59,893 bases of DNA. Source: JBEEJZ01 sp046046915. Lineage in GTDB: Bacteria; Pseudomonadota; Gammaproteobacteria; Burkholderiales; Burkholderiaceae_C. Each line of letters begins with the position of its first letter. Positions within the stretch are counted from its first letter, which is position 1. A program made the position numbers and the translations under genes. The stretch is taken from contig JBJOIT010000015.1 in assembly GCA_046046915.1 (NCBI GenBank), positions 1 through 59,893 of the forward strand, given 5' to 3'. The notes under the pieces were generated by a model that saw only the letters and a list, made by a program, of their open reading frames with translations, was not told where the DNA came from and ran no database searches. This document shows, piece by piece, positions 16,273 through 24,626 of this stretch.

Positions 16273-17427
16273 TTATTGAGCGTTGCGAACGGGGCGTCCA
16301 TTCACCGGTTGCACAGGGCGTGCGTTGTGTGGAAACAGCTGCGCAAACAGCCTCAGTTGATCGCGGCTCAGCGTGGCGGGCGTCTTCAGTACCATCCATA
16401 ACACGTTTTCGCTGCACGGCGGCGTGGTGAGTGATCCCATGAACTGGTAATAGCGCTGGTCCTTGGGGAGTAGTTCATTCAGGTTCAGGGCGTCAAAGGG
16501 CATGCGTACCCGGTCGTTCACGTCCAAGGGCATGTAGGTCCAGACTTTGTTAAGCACACTGCTGGCCTCGCCCGGTTCCATCAACACCGCCACCACGGCC
16601 AATTGCCCCTCGGCATTTTTGTGCACGAGGTGCGCCACCATGGCAAAGCTGCGGTGATTGACCTGCTCTTCAGCCGGGTGATGAAAGTGGAACTGCACCA
16701 GGCGGTACACCGAGCCGCGCACCGTCAAGGTGTTGTCTCCCAATACATCCACCTGGATGGTGTGCCCGTTGTTCACCACCGACCCCGTGCTGGGTTGGTA
16801 GCCAAACTGCAGGGGCTCTGCAGGGCCCATCAGCGTGCTGGTATCTTCAATGTTGATGGGCGACTGGCGCTTACCGCTGGCGCAGGTGGCAAATTCGGGC
16901 TTCATCTGGCCCCAGGCCTGCGGGCCGGTGTCGCCCTCATAGCTCCAGTGGGCTTCTGCGCCATGACCGCCGTGGATGGCGGCACCCTCGTGGCCCAGCG
17001 TGGCGGCGGCCTTGGCACGTGCCAGTTGGCGGTTTGTGGCCGGGTTTTCCAGCCGGCCAGGTACAGCGGGAATGTCATGGATGGCTTCTACCGGCCCGGT
17101 CTTGTTGCCCTTGGGCGGGGCCTTGAGCTGTACGCTCATGCTCTTGGCCCCAAGGCCCTTGGCTTCTAGGTTGGCGCGCAAGCGTTCGCCCAGTTCTTCC
17201 ATGGTTGGCGCTGGGGTCTTGCCGACTTTGCGCTTTAGCAGTTCTTCGTTGTTTTCTTTGGTGTCGCTGTGTGCGGCCGGTGCTGCTGTTGCGCCATGTG
17301 CATCGCCCGCAGCAGGGCTTGCCGCCATGGTGCTGCCGTTTGCCCACATCAACGCACAGAGCCACCAGACAGGCTTTATCGCCCAGTGGCTTGGGCTGCG
17401 GTGCGGGGGGGGCGAGGTTGCAGGCAT
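16273..17427 (-). CDS. Periplasmic alpha-type carbonic anhydrase with long N-terminal extension
   Basis: A 384-residue protein. A hydrophobic segment near 15-36 acts as signal peptide or anchor, then about 120 residues of low-complexity Ala/Lys-rich sequence precede an alpha-carbonic anhydrase domain (about 158-378): HWSYEGDTGPQAWG, RQSPINI, NNGHTIQV, the zinc ligands of QFHFHHP and of AHLVHKN, and SLTTPPCSENVLW. All three zinc His residues are present. It interconverts CO2 and bicarbonate in the periplasm. The usual bacterial enzyme is about 230-250 residues, so the spacer is extra. It converges on hemW with 5 bp between stops. Confidence 0.9.
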   Translation of the reverse strand: MPATSPPPHRSPSHWAIKPVWWLCALMWANGSTMAASPAAGDAHGATAAPAAHSDTKENNEELLKRKVGKTPAPTMEELGERLRANLEAKGLGAKSMSVQLKAPPKGNKTGPVEAIHDIPAVPGRLENPATNRQLARAKAAATLGHEGAAIHGGHGAEAHWSYEGDTGPQAWGQMKPEFATCASGKRQSPINIEDTSTLMGPAEPLQFGYQPSTGSVVNNGHTIQVDVLGDNTLTVRGSVYRLVQFHFHHPAEEQVNHRSFAMVAHLVHKNAEGQLAVVAVLMEPGEASSVLNKVWTYMPLDVNDRVRMPFDALNLNELLPKDQRYYQFMGSLTTPPCSENVLWMVLKTPATLSRDQLRLFAQLFPHNARPVQPVNGRPVRNAQ

Positions 17428-17587
17428 CTTGTGGGGCTCTTGTGGATGTGGTCTGGTACCAGTTTCAACACCGGGGATTGCCAGACATCTATCGACAACT
17501 GTCGGGCTGAACTTGAGTTTATAGTCGTCGAATCAAGCCCCGGCTCGCCTCGGTCCGTCCGACGACCTACCCATACCCAGCGCCAAC

Positions 17588-18646
17588 GTGAGCATCCAGA
17601 CCGACGATTTCGCAGTTCCACCCGCCCGGCGTGTGATGTCTGCCGCCCCAGTGTCCAGCAACGAGGAGGCCATCGAACGCGCACTGCGGCCCAAGATGCT
17701 CGACGAGTATGTGGGTCAGGCCAAGATCCGCGAGCAGCTCGAAATCTTCATCAGCGCCGCCAAGATGCGCAGCGAGGCCCTGGACCATGTGCTGCTCTTT
17801 GGGCCCCCGGGCCTGGGCAAGACCACGCTGAGTCATATCGTGGCGCAAGAACTGGGCGTGAACCTGCGCCAGACCAGCGGGCCTGTGCTCGAAAAACCCA
17901 AAGATCTGGCGGCACTACTCACCAATCTTGAAAAAAACGATGTGCTTTTCATCGACGAAATTCATCGTCTGAGCCCGGTGGTCGAAGAAATCTTGTACCC
18001 GGCACTGGAGGATTACAAGATCGACATCATGATCGGCGAAGGCCCGGCCGCACGCTCCATCAAGCTCGACTTGCAGCCCTTCACGCTGGTTGGGGCCACC
18101 ACCCGCGCCGGCATGCTGACCAACCCGCTGCGCGACCGTTTTGGCATCGTGGCGCGGCTGGAGTTCTACACCGCCGACGAGCTGGCGCTGATCGTCAAGC
18201 GTAGCGCCGGTCTGCTCAAGGCGCCCATGGACGCCGAGGGCGGCTACGAGATTGCACGTCGTTCACGCGGGACGCCCCGCATTGCCAACCGCCTGCTGCG
18301 CCGGGTGCGGGACTACGCCGACGTCAAGGGCGGTGGCCATATTTCCCTGGACATGGCCAACCGCGCGTTGGCTATGCTGGATGTCGACCCGCAAGGGTTC
18401 GATTTGATGGACCGCAAGTTGCTGGAGGCTGTCATCCACCGCTTTGACGGTGGGCCGGTGGGGCTGGACAATATCGCCGCCAGCATCGGCGAAGAGCGAG
18501 AAACCATCGAAGATGTGATCGAGCCCTACCTGATCCAGCAGGGCTACCTGCAACGCACCCCCCGGGGCCGCATTGCCACCCTGGCGGCCTACCGCCACCT
18601 GGGCGTGTCGCCCAAAATCAATCCCGACGATCTGTTTCAGGCCTGA
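17588..18646 (+). CDS. ruvB: Holliday junction branch migration ATPase RuvB
   Basis: A 352-residue AAA+ motor that drives branch migration with RuvA. It shows Walker A GPPGLGKTT (about 77-85), Walker B LFIDEIH, sensor 1 VGATTRAG, the arginine-finger region NPLRDRFGI, and the C-terminal winged-helix with TPRGRIAT. The start is GTG at 17588. ruvA and ruvC are not adjacent; the gene stands alone between a divergent carbonic anhydrase and a convergent minus-strand operon. Confidence 0.96.
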   Translation: MSIQTDDFAVPPARRVMSAAPVSSNEEAIERALRPKMLDEYVGQAKIREQLEIFISAAKMRSEALDHVLLFGPPGLGKTTLSHIVAQELGVNLRQTSGPVLEKPKDLAALLTNLEKNDVLFIDEIHRLSPVVEEILYPALEDYKIDIMIGEGPAARSIKLDLQPFTLVGATTRAGMLTNPLRDRFGIVARLEFYTADELALIVKRSAGLLKAPMDAEGGYEIARRSRGTPRIANRLLRRVRDYADVKGGGHISLDMANRALAMLDVDPQGFDLMDRKLLEAVIHRFDGGPVGLDNIAASIGEERETIEDVIEPYLIQQGYLQRTPRGRIATLAAYRHLGVSPKINPDDLFQA

Positions 18647-18675
18647 CACAGGACGGCCAGAGGGCGCCTGCCGAT

Positions 18676-19089
18676 TCAGCCTTCTGCAGACACCCGCGAG
18701 CGCAGTTTCTTGACGGTGCCGCGCGTGGCTTTGGTGTCCAGGCGCTTGAGTTGCGAGCTGCGGGTGGGGCGCGTCGCCTTGCGGGGTTTGGGCGGCGTGG
18801 CCACGCTGTCAATCAGGGCTTGCAGGCGTTCGATGGCTTCCAGGCGGTTCTGCTCCTGGCTGCGGCTGGTCTGGGCTTTGATGACCACCACGCCTTGCTC
18901 AGTGATACGGTGATCCTTCAAGGCCAGCAAGCGGGTCTTGATGGCCATCGGCAGGCTGGCGTGTGGAATGCTGTAGCGCAGATGAATGGCGCTGGAGACC
19001 TTGTTGACGTTTTGCCCACCCGCTCCTTGGGCCCGAATCGCGCTGAATTCGATCTCGTCTTCTCGCACCTGCCAACCGGGTCCTGCCAT
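18676..19089 (-). CDS. arfB: Peptidyl-tRNA hydrolase ArfB (YaeJ-type ribosome rescue)
   Basis: A 137-residue release-factor homologue that hydrolyses peptidyl-tRNA on stalled ribosomes. The catalytic GGQ is in RAQGAGGQNVNKVSSAIHLRY (about residues 23-25), and the C-terminal tail rich in Lys and Arg (TKATRGTVKKLRSR) is the part that enters the empty mRNA channel. ATG at 19089 is used; a GTG two codons upstream is possible. It is the last gene of a minus-strand run. Confidence 0.92.
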   Translation of the reverse strand: MAGPGWQVREDEIEFSAIRAQGAGGQNVNKVSSAIHLRYSIPHASLPMAIKTRLLALKDHRITEQGVVVIKAQTSRSQEQNRLEAIERLQALIDSVATPPKPRKATRPTRSSQLKRLDTKATRGTVKKLRSRVSAEG

Positions 19090-19097
19090 GCCCACGC

Positions 19098-19742
19098 TCA
19101 GGTGGTGGTTTCATCCAGCGCGGTGCCGGTGTCCAGGTGCCGGGTATCGGCCCAGCCCACCAGGCTCAGGCCGTCAGGCGTCCACAGCAGGCGATTGATG
19201 GCGGTGTTGCCCAACTCCCAGGTGCGTGGTGCCTGAATGTCCTGGCGGGTAGCCAACCGGTACAACACGTCCATCACCCCACCGTGCGCCACCAGCACGA
19301 TCTGTTCGCCGGGGTGTTGCTGCGCCAGGGTGTGCACCACATTTGCAATCCGTTCGCGCAGACTCAACAGAGACTCGCCGCCTTCAGGTGCAAAGTCAGG
19401 GTCGCGCTGGCGCCACAGGCGGGCCTGTTCAGGCCACTGGGCCTCGATTTCCTTGAAGGTTTTGCCCTGAAACACGCCAAAACAGCGTTCGCGCAGACCG
19501 GTGATCGCTTGCACCTGTGCGCCGGTCACACTGGCAATGGCGCGGGCCGTGTCGTGCGCGCGCTGCAGGTCGCTGGTGTAGATGGCGTGAATGGTGTCTT
19601 CCACCAGGCCTTGCGCCACCCGTTTTGCTTGCCAGTGTCCTGTGTCATTCAAGGGAATGTCCAGATGACCCTGAATGCGGGTGTCTACGTTCCAGGCGGT
19701 TTCACCGTGGCGGATGGCCAGAATTCGGGTGGCTGTTTGCAT
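19098..19742 (-). CDS. Histidine phosphatase family protein (GpmB/CobC-like)
   Basis: A 214-residue phosphoglycerate-mutase-like phosphatase. The catalytic RHG is in ILAIRHGETAWN (about 10-12), with NDTGHWQAKRVA, YTSDLQRAHDTA, GLRERCFGVFQGKTFKEIE carrying the acid residue, and the second catalytic His in VLVAHGGVMDVL. Comparable proteins act on phosphosugars or cobalamin precursors, and the substrate cannot be told. The start at 19742 (MQTATRI) gives the normal N-terminus and overlaps the preceding lipoprotein gene slightly only if the longer start at 19772 is used. Confidence 0.87.
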   Translation of the reverse strand: MQTATRILAIRHGETAWNVDTRIQGHLDIPLNDTGHWQAKRVAQGLVEDTIHAIYTSDLQRAHDTARAIASVTGAQVQAITGLRERCFGVFQGKTFKEIEAQWPEQARLWRQRDPDFAPEGGESLLSLRERIANVVHTLAQQHPGEQIVLVAHGGVMDVLYRLATRQDIQAPRTWELGNTAINRLLWTPDGLSLVGWADTRHLDTGTALDETTT

Positions 19743-19755
19743 GGGCACGAGGTTT

Positions 19756-20382
19756 TTAGCGCGGGATTTCAATGTTGATCTTGCGCAAGCCAGCCGGCGG
19801 ATTGGGGAAGTCTTTCAGGGCCGCCTCAAACAGCGCTGCCAGCACGGTGGGGGTGTCCGACCAAGGGCCTTCATGTACAGCGCGGGATTCGAACAGCACC
19901 TGCGTCGTCGCCAGGTCACGAATCAGGATGCTGAGCTCGTACTGATAGAGATATGACGGTGGAAAGCTCATGCCAAAGCCCACGCCAGTGCCCGGGCGGT
20001 TGAGGCTGATAAAACCATGTCCCATCCAGTCACCCGGCAACCAAGGTGAACCCAAGGCGCTGCCAGGGCGACGCCATTCGCGCATTTGCAGGCGAGCTCC
20101 AAGTTGCACACCGTATCTTGCCTGTGCGTCATCCCGGGTCAGGCCGTGACGGGCCAGCGCCGCCTGGGCCAGTGCCTCGATGCGCTGTGCATCTGCCTGG
20201 ATGTCCGGGGTGTTTTGCAAGGGCAGTCGATCAAAACGGTAGGTGCCCTGAATCACCGGGTTGGCGGCTGGCAGTGTCGAGATGGCGCGGACTTCCGAGT
20301 CGATCATCCGCATGCCAGCGCAGCCCGACAAGGTCAGAAGTGCGACGAAAAGGACGACGAACACGGCAATGAGCTGTCTCAT
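19756..20382 (-). CDS. DUF4136-type lipoprotein
   Basis: A 208-residue predicted outer-membrane or periplasmic lipoprotein: a hydrophobic leader and lipobox LSGC with C21 as the lipidated residue. The rest, with TYRFDRLPLQNTPDIQ and a glycine-rich GTGVGFGMSFP segment followed by YELSILIRDLATTQVLFESRA, matches the pattern of DUF4136 proteins. The function is unknown. It lies 12 bp downstream of ttcA. Confidence 0.75.
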   Translation of the reverse strand: MRQLIAVFVVLFVALLTLSGCAGMRMIDSEVRAISTLPAANPVIQGTYRFDRLPLQNTPDIQADAQRIEALAQAALARHGLTRDDAQARYGVQLGARLQMREWRRPGSALGSPWLPGDWMGHGFISLNRPGTGVGFGMSFPPSYLYQYELSILIRDLATTQVLFESRAVHEGPWSDTPTVLAALFEAALKDFPNPPAGLRKINIEIPR

Positions 20383-20394
20383 GGAAGGAGGGCC

Positions 20395-21324
20395 TTATGG
20401 CGTAATGACTTGAAGGCCAGGCAACGTCGACACCGGAAAATCTTCATGGTCAAACGCCAGGTCACCGTCGGCGCTGGCCACGCCGGTAGTTTGCAAGCCC
20501 TCAAAGTTGAAGTGCTTGCGGTCCATCAAGTGTGAGGGCACCACGTTTTGCAGCGCACTGAACATGCTCTCAATACGGCCCGGATACTTTTTCTCCCATT
20601 CGCGCAGCATATTGCCCACCTGTTTGCGCTGCAGGTTTTCCTGACTGCCGCACAAGGTGCATGGAATGATCGGAAACTGTCTGTGGGTGGCCCAGCGGGT
20701 CAGGTCTTTTTCCGCCACGTTCGCCATGGGGCGGATCACGATATGGCGCCCATCGTCGCTCACCAGCTTGGCTGGCATGCCCTTGATCTTGCCGCCAAAG
20801 AACATGTTCAAAAAGAAGGTTTGCAAGATGTCGTCGCGGTGGTGGCCCAGCGCAATCTTGGTCGCACCCAGCTCATCAGCGACCCGGTACAAAATGCCCC
20901 GGCGCAGGCGGCTGCATAGGCTGCACAGGGTCTTGCCCTCTGGCACCACGCGCTTGACGATGCTGTAGGTGTCCTGGTTTTCAATATGAAAAGGCACGCC
21001 CACCTGCTTCAGGTAGGCAGGCAGGATGTGCTCCGGGAACCCCGGCTGCTTTTGATCCAGATTGACGGCGATCAGATCAAAGTGAATGGGCGCGCGCGCC
21101 TTGAGCTTGAGCAGGATGTCGAGCATGGCGTAGCTGTCTTTGCCGCCCGAGACGCAGACCATGACCTTGTCGCCTTCTTCAATCATGTTGAAGTCGACGA
21201 TGGCTTGGCCCACCTGGCGGCAGAGCCGTTTTTCAAGCTTGTGGGTTTCGCGTTCGATCTTGAATTCTTTGCCACCCGCAGCGGATGCGGCATCGGCTTC
21301 GGGCTCTGCCCAGGCTGTGTTCAT
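20395..21324 (-). CDS. ttcA: tRNA 2-thiocytidine(32) synthetase TtcA
   Basis: A 309-residue PP-loop enzyme that thiolates C32 of some tRNAs. It has the ATP-binding SGGKDS motif, the two CxxC pairs that hold an Fe-S cluster (CSLCSRLRRG and CTLCGSQ), and GHHRDDILQTFFLNMF. The start at 21324 is chosen because a GGAGA site lies six bases upstream; two nearby in-frame starts (21336, and GTG at 21348) are possible. It follows folB by about 17 bp. Confidence 0.95.
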   Translation of the reverse strand: MNTAWAEPEADAASAAGGKEFKIERETHKLEKRLCRQVGQAIVDFNMIEEGDKVMVCVSGGKDSYAMLDILLKLKARAPIHFDLIAVNLDQKQPGFPEHILPAYLKQVGVPFHIENQDTYSIVKRVVPEGKTLCSLCSRLRRGILYRVADELGATKIALGHHRDDILQTFFLNMFFGGKIKGMPAKLVSDDGRHIVIRPMANVAEKDLTRWATHRQFPIIPCTLCGSQENLQRKQVGNMLREWEKKYPGRIESMFSALQNVVPSHLMDRKHFNFEGLQTTGVASADGDLAFDHEDFPVSTLPGLQVITP

Positions 21325-21341
21325 GCTGTTCTCCATGGTGC

Positions 21342-21725
21342 TTACCACTGTCCGGCTTCCATGCGAATCGCCACTTCGCAGTCCTCAAAGATTTCGAGCT
21401 TGGTGATTTTGACCCGCACGCCCAGAACGCCGGGCAACTGCATCAGCCGGTGGGCCAGCTTGCCGATCAGGCTTTCCAGCAGGTTGACATGCTCGGCCGT
21501 GCACAGCTCGATGATGATGGTGCGCACTTTTCGGTAGTCCAGTACGTGGCCGATGTCATCGTCAGCCGGCAAGAGGGGCTGCACGCCTAGGTGCAACTCG
21601 GCATCAACCTGAATCGGTTGCGGGATGTCGATTTCAGATTCCAGGATGCCCAGGCTGGCATCAAAGCGCAAACCGGTCAGGGCCAAAGTCTGGTTGCCGC
21701 TGGACGGCAGGTTCGAGACCGTCAT
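21342..21725 (-). CDS. folB: Dihydroneopterin aldolase FolB
   Basis: A 127-residue T-fold protein: LTGLRFDASLGILESEIDIPQPIQVDAEL at the N-terminus (with the conserved early Glu), VLDYRKVRTII, NLLESLIGKLA with the pterin-anchoring Glu, and VKITKLEIF with the catalytic Lys. It cleaves 7,8-dihydroneopterin in folate synthesis. The start overlaps the stop of a second FolB-like gene in ATGA. Confidence 0.88.
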   Translation of the reverse strand: MTVSNLPSSGNQTLALTGLRFDASLGILESEIDIPQPIQVDAELHLGVQPLLPADDDIGHVLDYRKVRTIIIELCTAEHVNLLESLIGKLAHRLMQLPGVLGVRVKITKLEIFEDCEVAIRMEAGQW

Positions 21726-22162
21726 GGGTTGGCTTCTTTCGCGAGGGCGGAGGCGTGTTGTTCGATCTCGGCCCGTAGCGCAAGCCATTGCGTGCGATTC
21801 AGGCGCATGCGAAACCCGATGTAGTCGGTGCCGCTGTAGCGCTGGGTCTTGCGGGTCATGAGGTCAAGGTCTTCGATCAGCGGGTGACTGTCAAAAATGC
21901 GGCTCATCACGTCAAAGGCCAGGGGCTCTTGCAGAATCTTGACGCCGATGTGGGTGCAGGCGGCATCCACCGCATCGGTCAGCACGCAGTAGTCAAACTC
22001 GGGTTCCCACACATCCATCAACAAGGTGGCTTTGGGCTGAACACTGGCCACGATGTCAAACACCACCTCTTGCGGGGCGACTTGCTCGTCGTCCGCGCAG
22101 CCGATGATGATGTTCTTACGGTAACTCTTGACTTCAAATTGGAAGGGGGGGCGTGTGTTCAT
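21722..22162 (-). CDS. FolB/FolX-type T-fold paralogue
   Basis: A 146-residue protein related to dihydroneopterin aldolase: FQFEVKSYRKNIIIGCADDEQ, APQEVVFDIVASVQ, DYCVLTDAVDAACTHIG. It is longer than FolB and the C-terminal motif differs (KTQRYSGTDYIGF), so it may be an epimerase-type or structural variant. A GAGGA site precedes the start. It lies between the SDR gene (9 bp) and folB (4-bp overlap), which argues for a pterin role. Confidence 0.65.
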   Translation of the reverse strand: MNTRPPFQFEVKSYRKNIIIGCADDEQVAPQEVVFDIVASVQPKATLLMDVWEPEFDYCVLTDAVDAACTHIGVKILQEPLAFDVMSRIFDSHPLIEDLDLMTRKTQRYSGTDYIGFRMRLNRTQWLALRAEIEQHASALAKEANP

Positions 22163-22171
22163 GGTGAGTCC

Positions 22172-22987
22172 TCAGTCCTGTACCACCAACTCGCGGGTGC
22201 GGGCGTCGAAGCGGGCGCCTGCATCCACACAGATGTGTTGGCCCACCATCGAGGGGGTGGTTGCCAAAAACAATGCCGTGCGGGCAATGTCCTGCGGCTC
22301 GGGGTGTCGCCCGCTGATGGACTCTGCCGCCACCAGGGTGTTCAAGGCTTCTTGCGTCATGCCGTGTGCGGCCAACACGGGGCCTGGCGCAATGGCGTTG
22401 ATACGCAGTTGCCTGGCGTAGGCCACGGCCAGGTAGTCCAAGGTTCCTGCCAGCGCATGCTTGCTGATCGAATACGAAAAAAAGTCTCGGTTGACCCGAT
22501 GTACTTTGTAGTCGGTGAACAGGGTCACGGATCGGTCTTCGCTGGGTGTCAGACGATCGGCCTGGCTTGCTGCCTGAGCCAGCGCAGCGCAATACTGCAC
22601 CGGAAACAAAAAATTCAGCGCCAGTTGCTTGGCCATCAGCGCGGGGTCGGGTTGCAGCGGTGTGTCGAAGTCGTAACTGGCCGCGCACAGCACGCTGGCA
22701 TTGGGCAGTTTGCCGAACAGGTCTTGGGCAGCCTGAACCAGCCTTGCCGCGGCCTCGACCGGGTCTGCAATGGCATGCAGCACCACATCGGCCCGGATGC
22801 CATGGACCTGCAACTGCTCGCGTAAGGCCATGGCCTCGTCGCGGGACTGATTGGCGTGGATGAGGCAGTCATAGCCGGCTTGTGCAAAGGCTTCGATCAC
22901 CTGGCGGCCCAATCGCTTGGCGCTCCCGGTGACCAGGGCCAGTGGCGCTGAAGCGGGTGGGAGGGGGGCGGTTGGACGAGTGTTCAT
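22172..22987 (-). CDS. SDR oxidoreductase, pteridine-reductase (FolM/PTR1)-like
   Basis: A 271-residue short-chain dehydrogenase. The nucleotide-binding motif is ALVTGSAKRLGR, whose RLGR ending matches the PTR1/FolM signature for NADPH-dependent pterin reductases. The catalytic pair is in FSYSISKHAL (YxxxK), and INAIAPGPVL and a C-terminal GQHICVDAG segment follow. Being first in an operon with two FolB-type genes, it most likely reduces a dihydropterin such as dihydromonapterin. The start at 22987 places the Rossmann motif 20 residues in; a longer upstream reading has no support. Confidence 0.8.
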   Translation of the reverse strand: MNTRPTAPLPPASAPLALVTGSAKRLGRQVIEAFAQAGYDCLIHANQSRDEAMALREQLQVHGIRADVVLHAIADPVEAAARLVQAAQDLFGKLPNASVLCAASYDFDTPLQPDPALMAKQLALNFLFPVQYCAALAQAASQADRLTPSEDRSVTLFTDYKVHRVNRDFFSYSISKHALAGTLDYLAVAYARQLRINAIAPGPVLAAHGMTQEALNTLVAAESISGRHPEPQDIARTALFLATTPSMVGQHICVDAGARFDARTRELVVQD

Positions 22988-23135
22988 GGTGGTGATGCAG
23001 GATGGGATGCCGAATTGGACAGGAATTTCAATAACAGGTGCTGGCCGGGCCCTCTTGCCGCAAGGGCAGCAAAGATAATCGGGCCATGACCTGGCGTGTG
23101 GAGCCTTCGCCTGTGCGCCAAAATTGATTGCCCTT

Positions 23136-24275
23136 ATGCCCCGCGTTTCTGTTCCTGACTCCCAAGCCCCTGCCGAATTGGCCAGAATTATCTGCGATGC
23201 CATTGCGCAAGCCGGTGGCTGGCTCGGGTTTGACGCCTTCATGGCACAAGCTTTGTATGCGCCTGGCCTGGGCTACTACGCGGGCCCATTGCGCAAGTTT
23301 GGCAGCACCCCTGCCACCGGCAGTGATTTTGTGACCGCCCCCGAGATGACGCCCCTGTTTGGCCAGGCCTTGGCTGTGCAGGTGGCCGATGCACTGGCAG
23401 CGACGGGCACGCGCGAGGTATGGGAGTTTGGTGCAGGTTCTGGTGCCCTGGCCGAACAGCTACTGGGTGCATTGGGCGAACGGGTAGACCGCTACACCAT
23501 TGTGGATGTGTCGGGCTCTCTGCGTGAGCGTCAGCAGGCTCGCTTGCAGGCCTACGGCGACCGGGTGTGTTGGGCCAGTGCCTTGCCAGATGTCATGCAG
23601 GGCGTGGTGGTGGGCAATGAGGTGCTCGATGCCATGCCCGTCAAGCTGCTGGCCCGCGTCGCGGGGCATTGGTTTGAGCGCGGTGTGACGGTTGGCCCCG
23701 ATGGCCGGTTCGTCTGGCAAGACCGCCCCACCGATTTGCGGCCCCCCGTCGAACCCGAGGGGCCGCACGATTACCTGACGGAAATCCACCCCCAGGCCGA
23801 GGCTTTTGTGCAGACGCTGGCAGATCGTCTGAAGGCCAGTGAGCGAGGCGGTGTGGTTTTTTTGATGGACTATGGCTTTGCCGAGTCCGAGTACTACCAC
23901 CCCCAGCGTCACATGGGCACCGTGATGTGCCACCGTGCACACCTGGCCGACTCCGACCCGCTGAGTGATGTGGGCCTGAAAGACATCACGGCCCACGTCA
24001 ATTTCACGGGCGTGGCCCTGGCCGCGCAGGAGGCCGGCCTGGACGTGCTGGGCTACATCACGCAGGCCCGCTTTCTGATGAACTGCGGTTTGCTCGATCT
24101 GGCGGATCAGCAGCCCTTGGCTGCCCGCGTGCATGCCCAGAAGCTCATCATGGAACACGAGATGGGCGAGCTGTTCAAGGTCATTTCGTTTGGCGTGCTG
24201 CCGCAGGCGTCAGCCGATGCCGCGACCTGGCTGCCACTGGGTTTTGCCCAGGGTGACCGAACCCACACTTTGTGA
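23136..24275 (+). CDS. MidA/NDUFAF7-type SAM-dependent methyltransferase
   Basis: A 379-residue class I methyltransferase of the DUF185 family. The N-terminal features are FDAFMAQALYAPGLGYYAG and GSDFVTAPEMTPLFGQALAVQ; the SAM motif is EVWEFGAGSGALAEQLL; GNEVLDAMPVKLL and MDYGFAESEYYHPQRH follow. In mitochondria this family methylates an Arg of a complex I subunit; the bacterial role is less clear. The gene is divergent from the SDR gene with about 150 bp between starts, and the small DUF2905 gene follows. Confidence 0.9.
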   Translation: MPRVSVPDSQAPAELARIICDAIAQAGGWLGFDAFMAQALYAPGLGYYAGPLRKFGSTPATGSDFVTAPEMTPLFGQALAVQVADALAATGTREVWEFGAGSGALAEQLLGALGERVDRYTIVDVSGSLRERQQARLQAYGDRVCWASALPDVMQGVVVGNEVLDAMPVKLLARVAGHWFERGVTVGPDGRFVWQDRPTDLRPPVEPEGPHDYLTEIHPQAEAFVQTLADRLKASERGGVVFLMDYGFAESEYYHPQRHMGTVMCHRAHLADSDPLSDVGLKDITAHVNFTGVALAAQEAGLDVLGYITQARFLMNCGLLDLADQQPLAARVHAQKLIMEHEMGELFKVISFGVLPQASADAATWLPLGFAQGDRTHTL

Positions 24276-24291
24276 ACTGGGAGACGGACGC

Positions 24292-24486
24292 ATGATTCGT
24301 TGGTTGATCGTCGTTTTTCTGGTGCTCCTGGTGATCAATAGCGTGAGCCCCTGGTTGCGCAAACTCGGGGTGGGGCGCTTGCCGGGGGACCTCCGATTCC
24401 GGTTTTTGGGGCGTGATTGGTTTTTACCTTTTACCAGCACCGTGCTGCTGAGTCTGGTAGCCGCCTTGATCGCCAAATTCATCTGA
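24292..24486 (+). CDS. DUF2905 small membrane protein
   Basis: A 64-residue protein with an N-terminal helix (MIRWLIVVFLVLLVIN) and a C-terminal helix (STVLLSLVAALIAKF), connected by KLGVGRLPGDLRFRFLGRDWFLPF, the DUF2905 signature. A GGGAGA site and 16-bp spacing from the methyltransferase gene suggest co-expression. Function unknown. Confidence 0.9.
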   Translation: MIRWLIVVFLVLLVINSVSPWLRKLGVGRLPGDLRFRFLGRDWFLPFTSTVLLSLVAALIAKFI

Positions 24487-24502
24487 GACATTTGGAATTT
24501 GC

Positions 24503-24519
24503 GGTAACACGCTGGTAAC
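24503..24519. promoter_or_regulatory. Direct repeat GGTAAC-N5-GGTAAC upstream of the ROK gene
   Basis: Two GGTAAC hexamers are spaced 11 bp apart (one helical turn) in the 140-bp gap before the ROK gene. A transcription factor site or an activator repeat is possible. No clear -10/-35 pair was found beside it. Confidence 0.3.
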
Positions 24520-24626
24520 CCATGGGCACGGACTCACGGTAGCATCTGCGCTGAGGCATCTGTGCCACCAGACAACAAACACGCTCGCACTGGTAGTGTG
24601 AACAAGGACAACGGAGAAGTTTCAAC

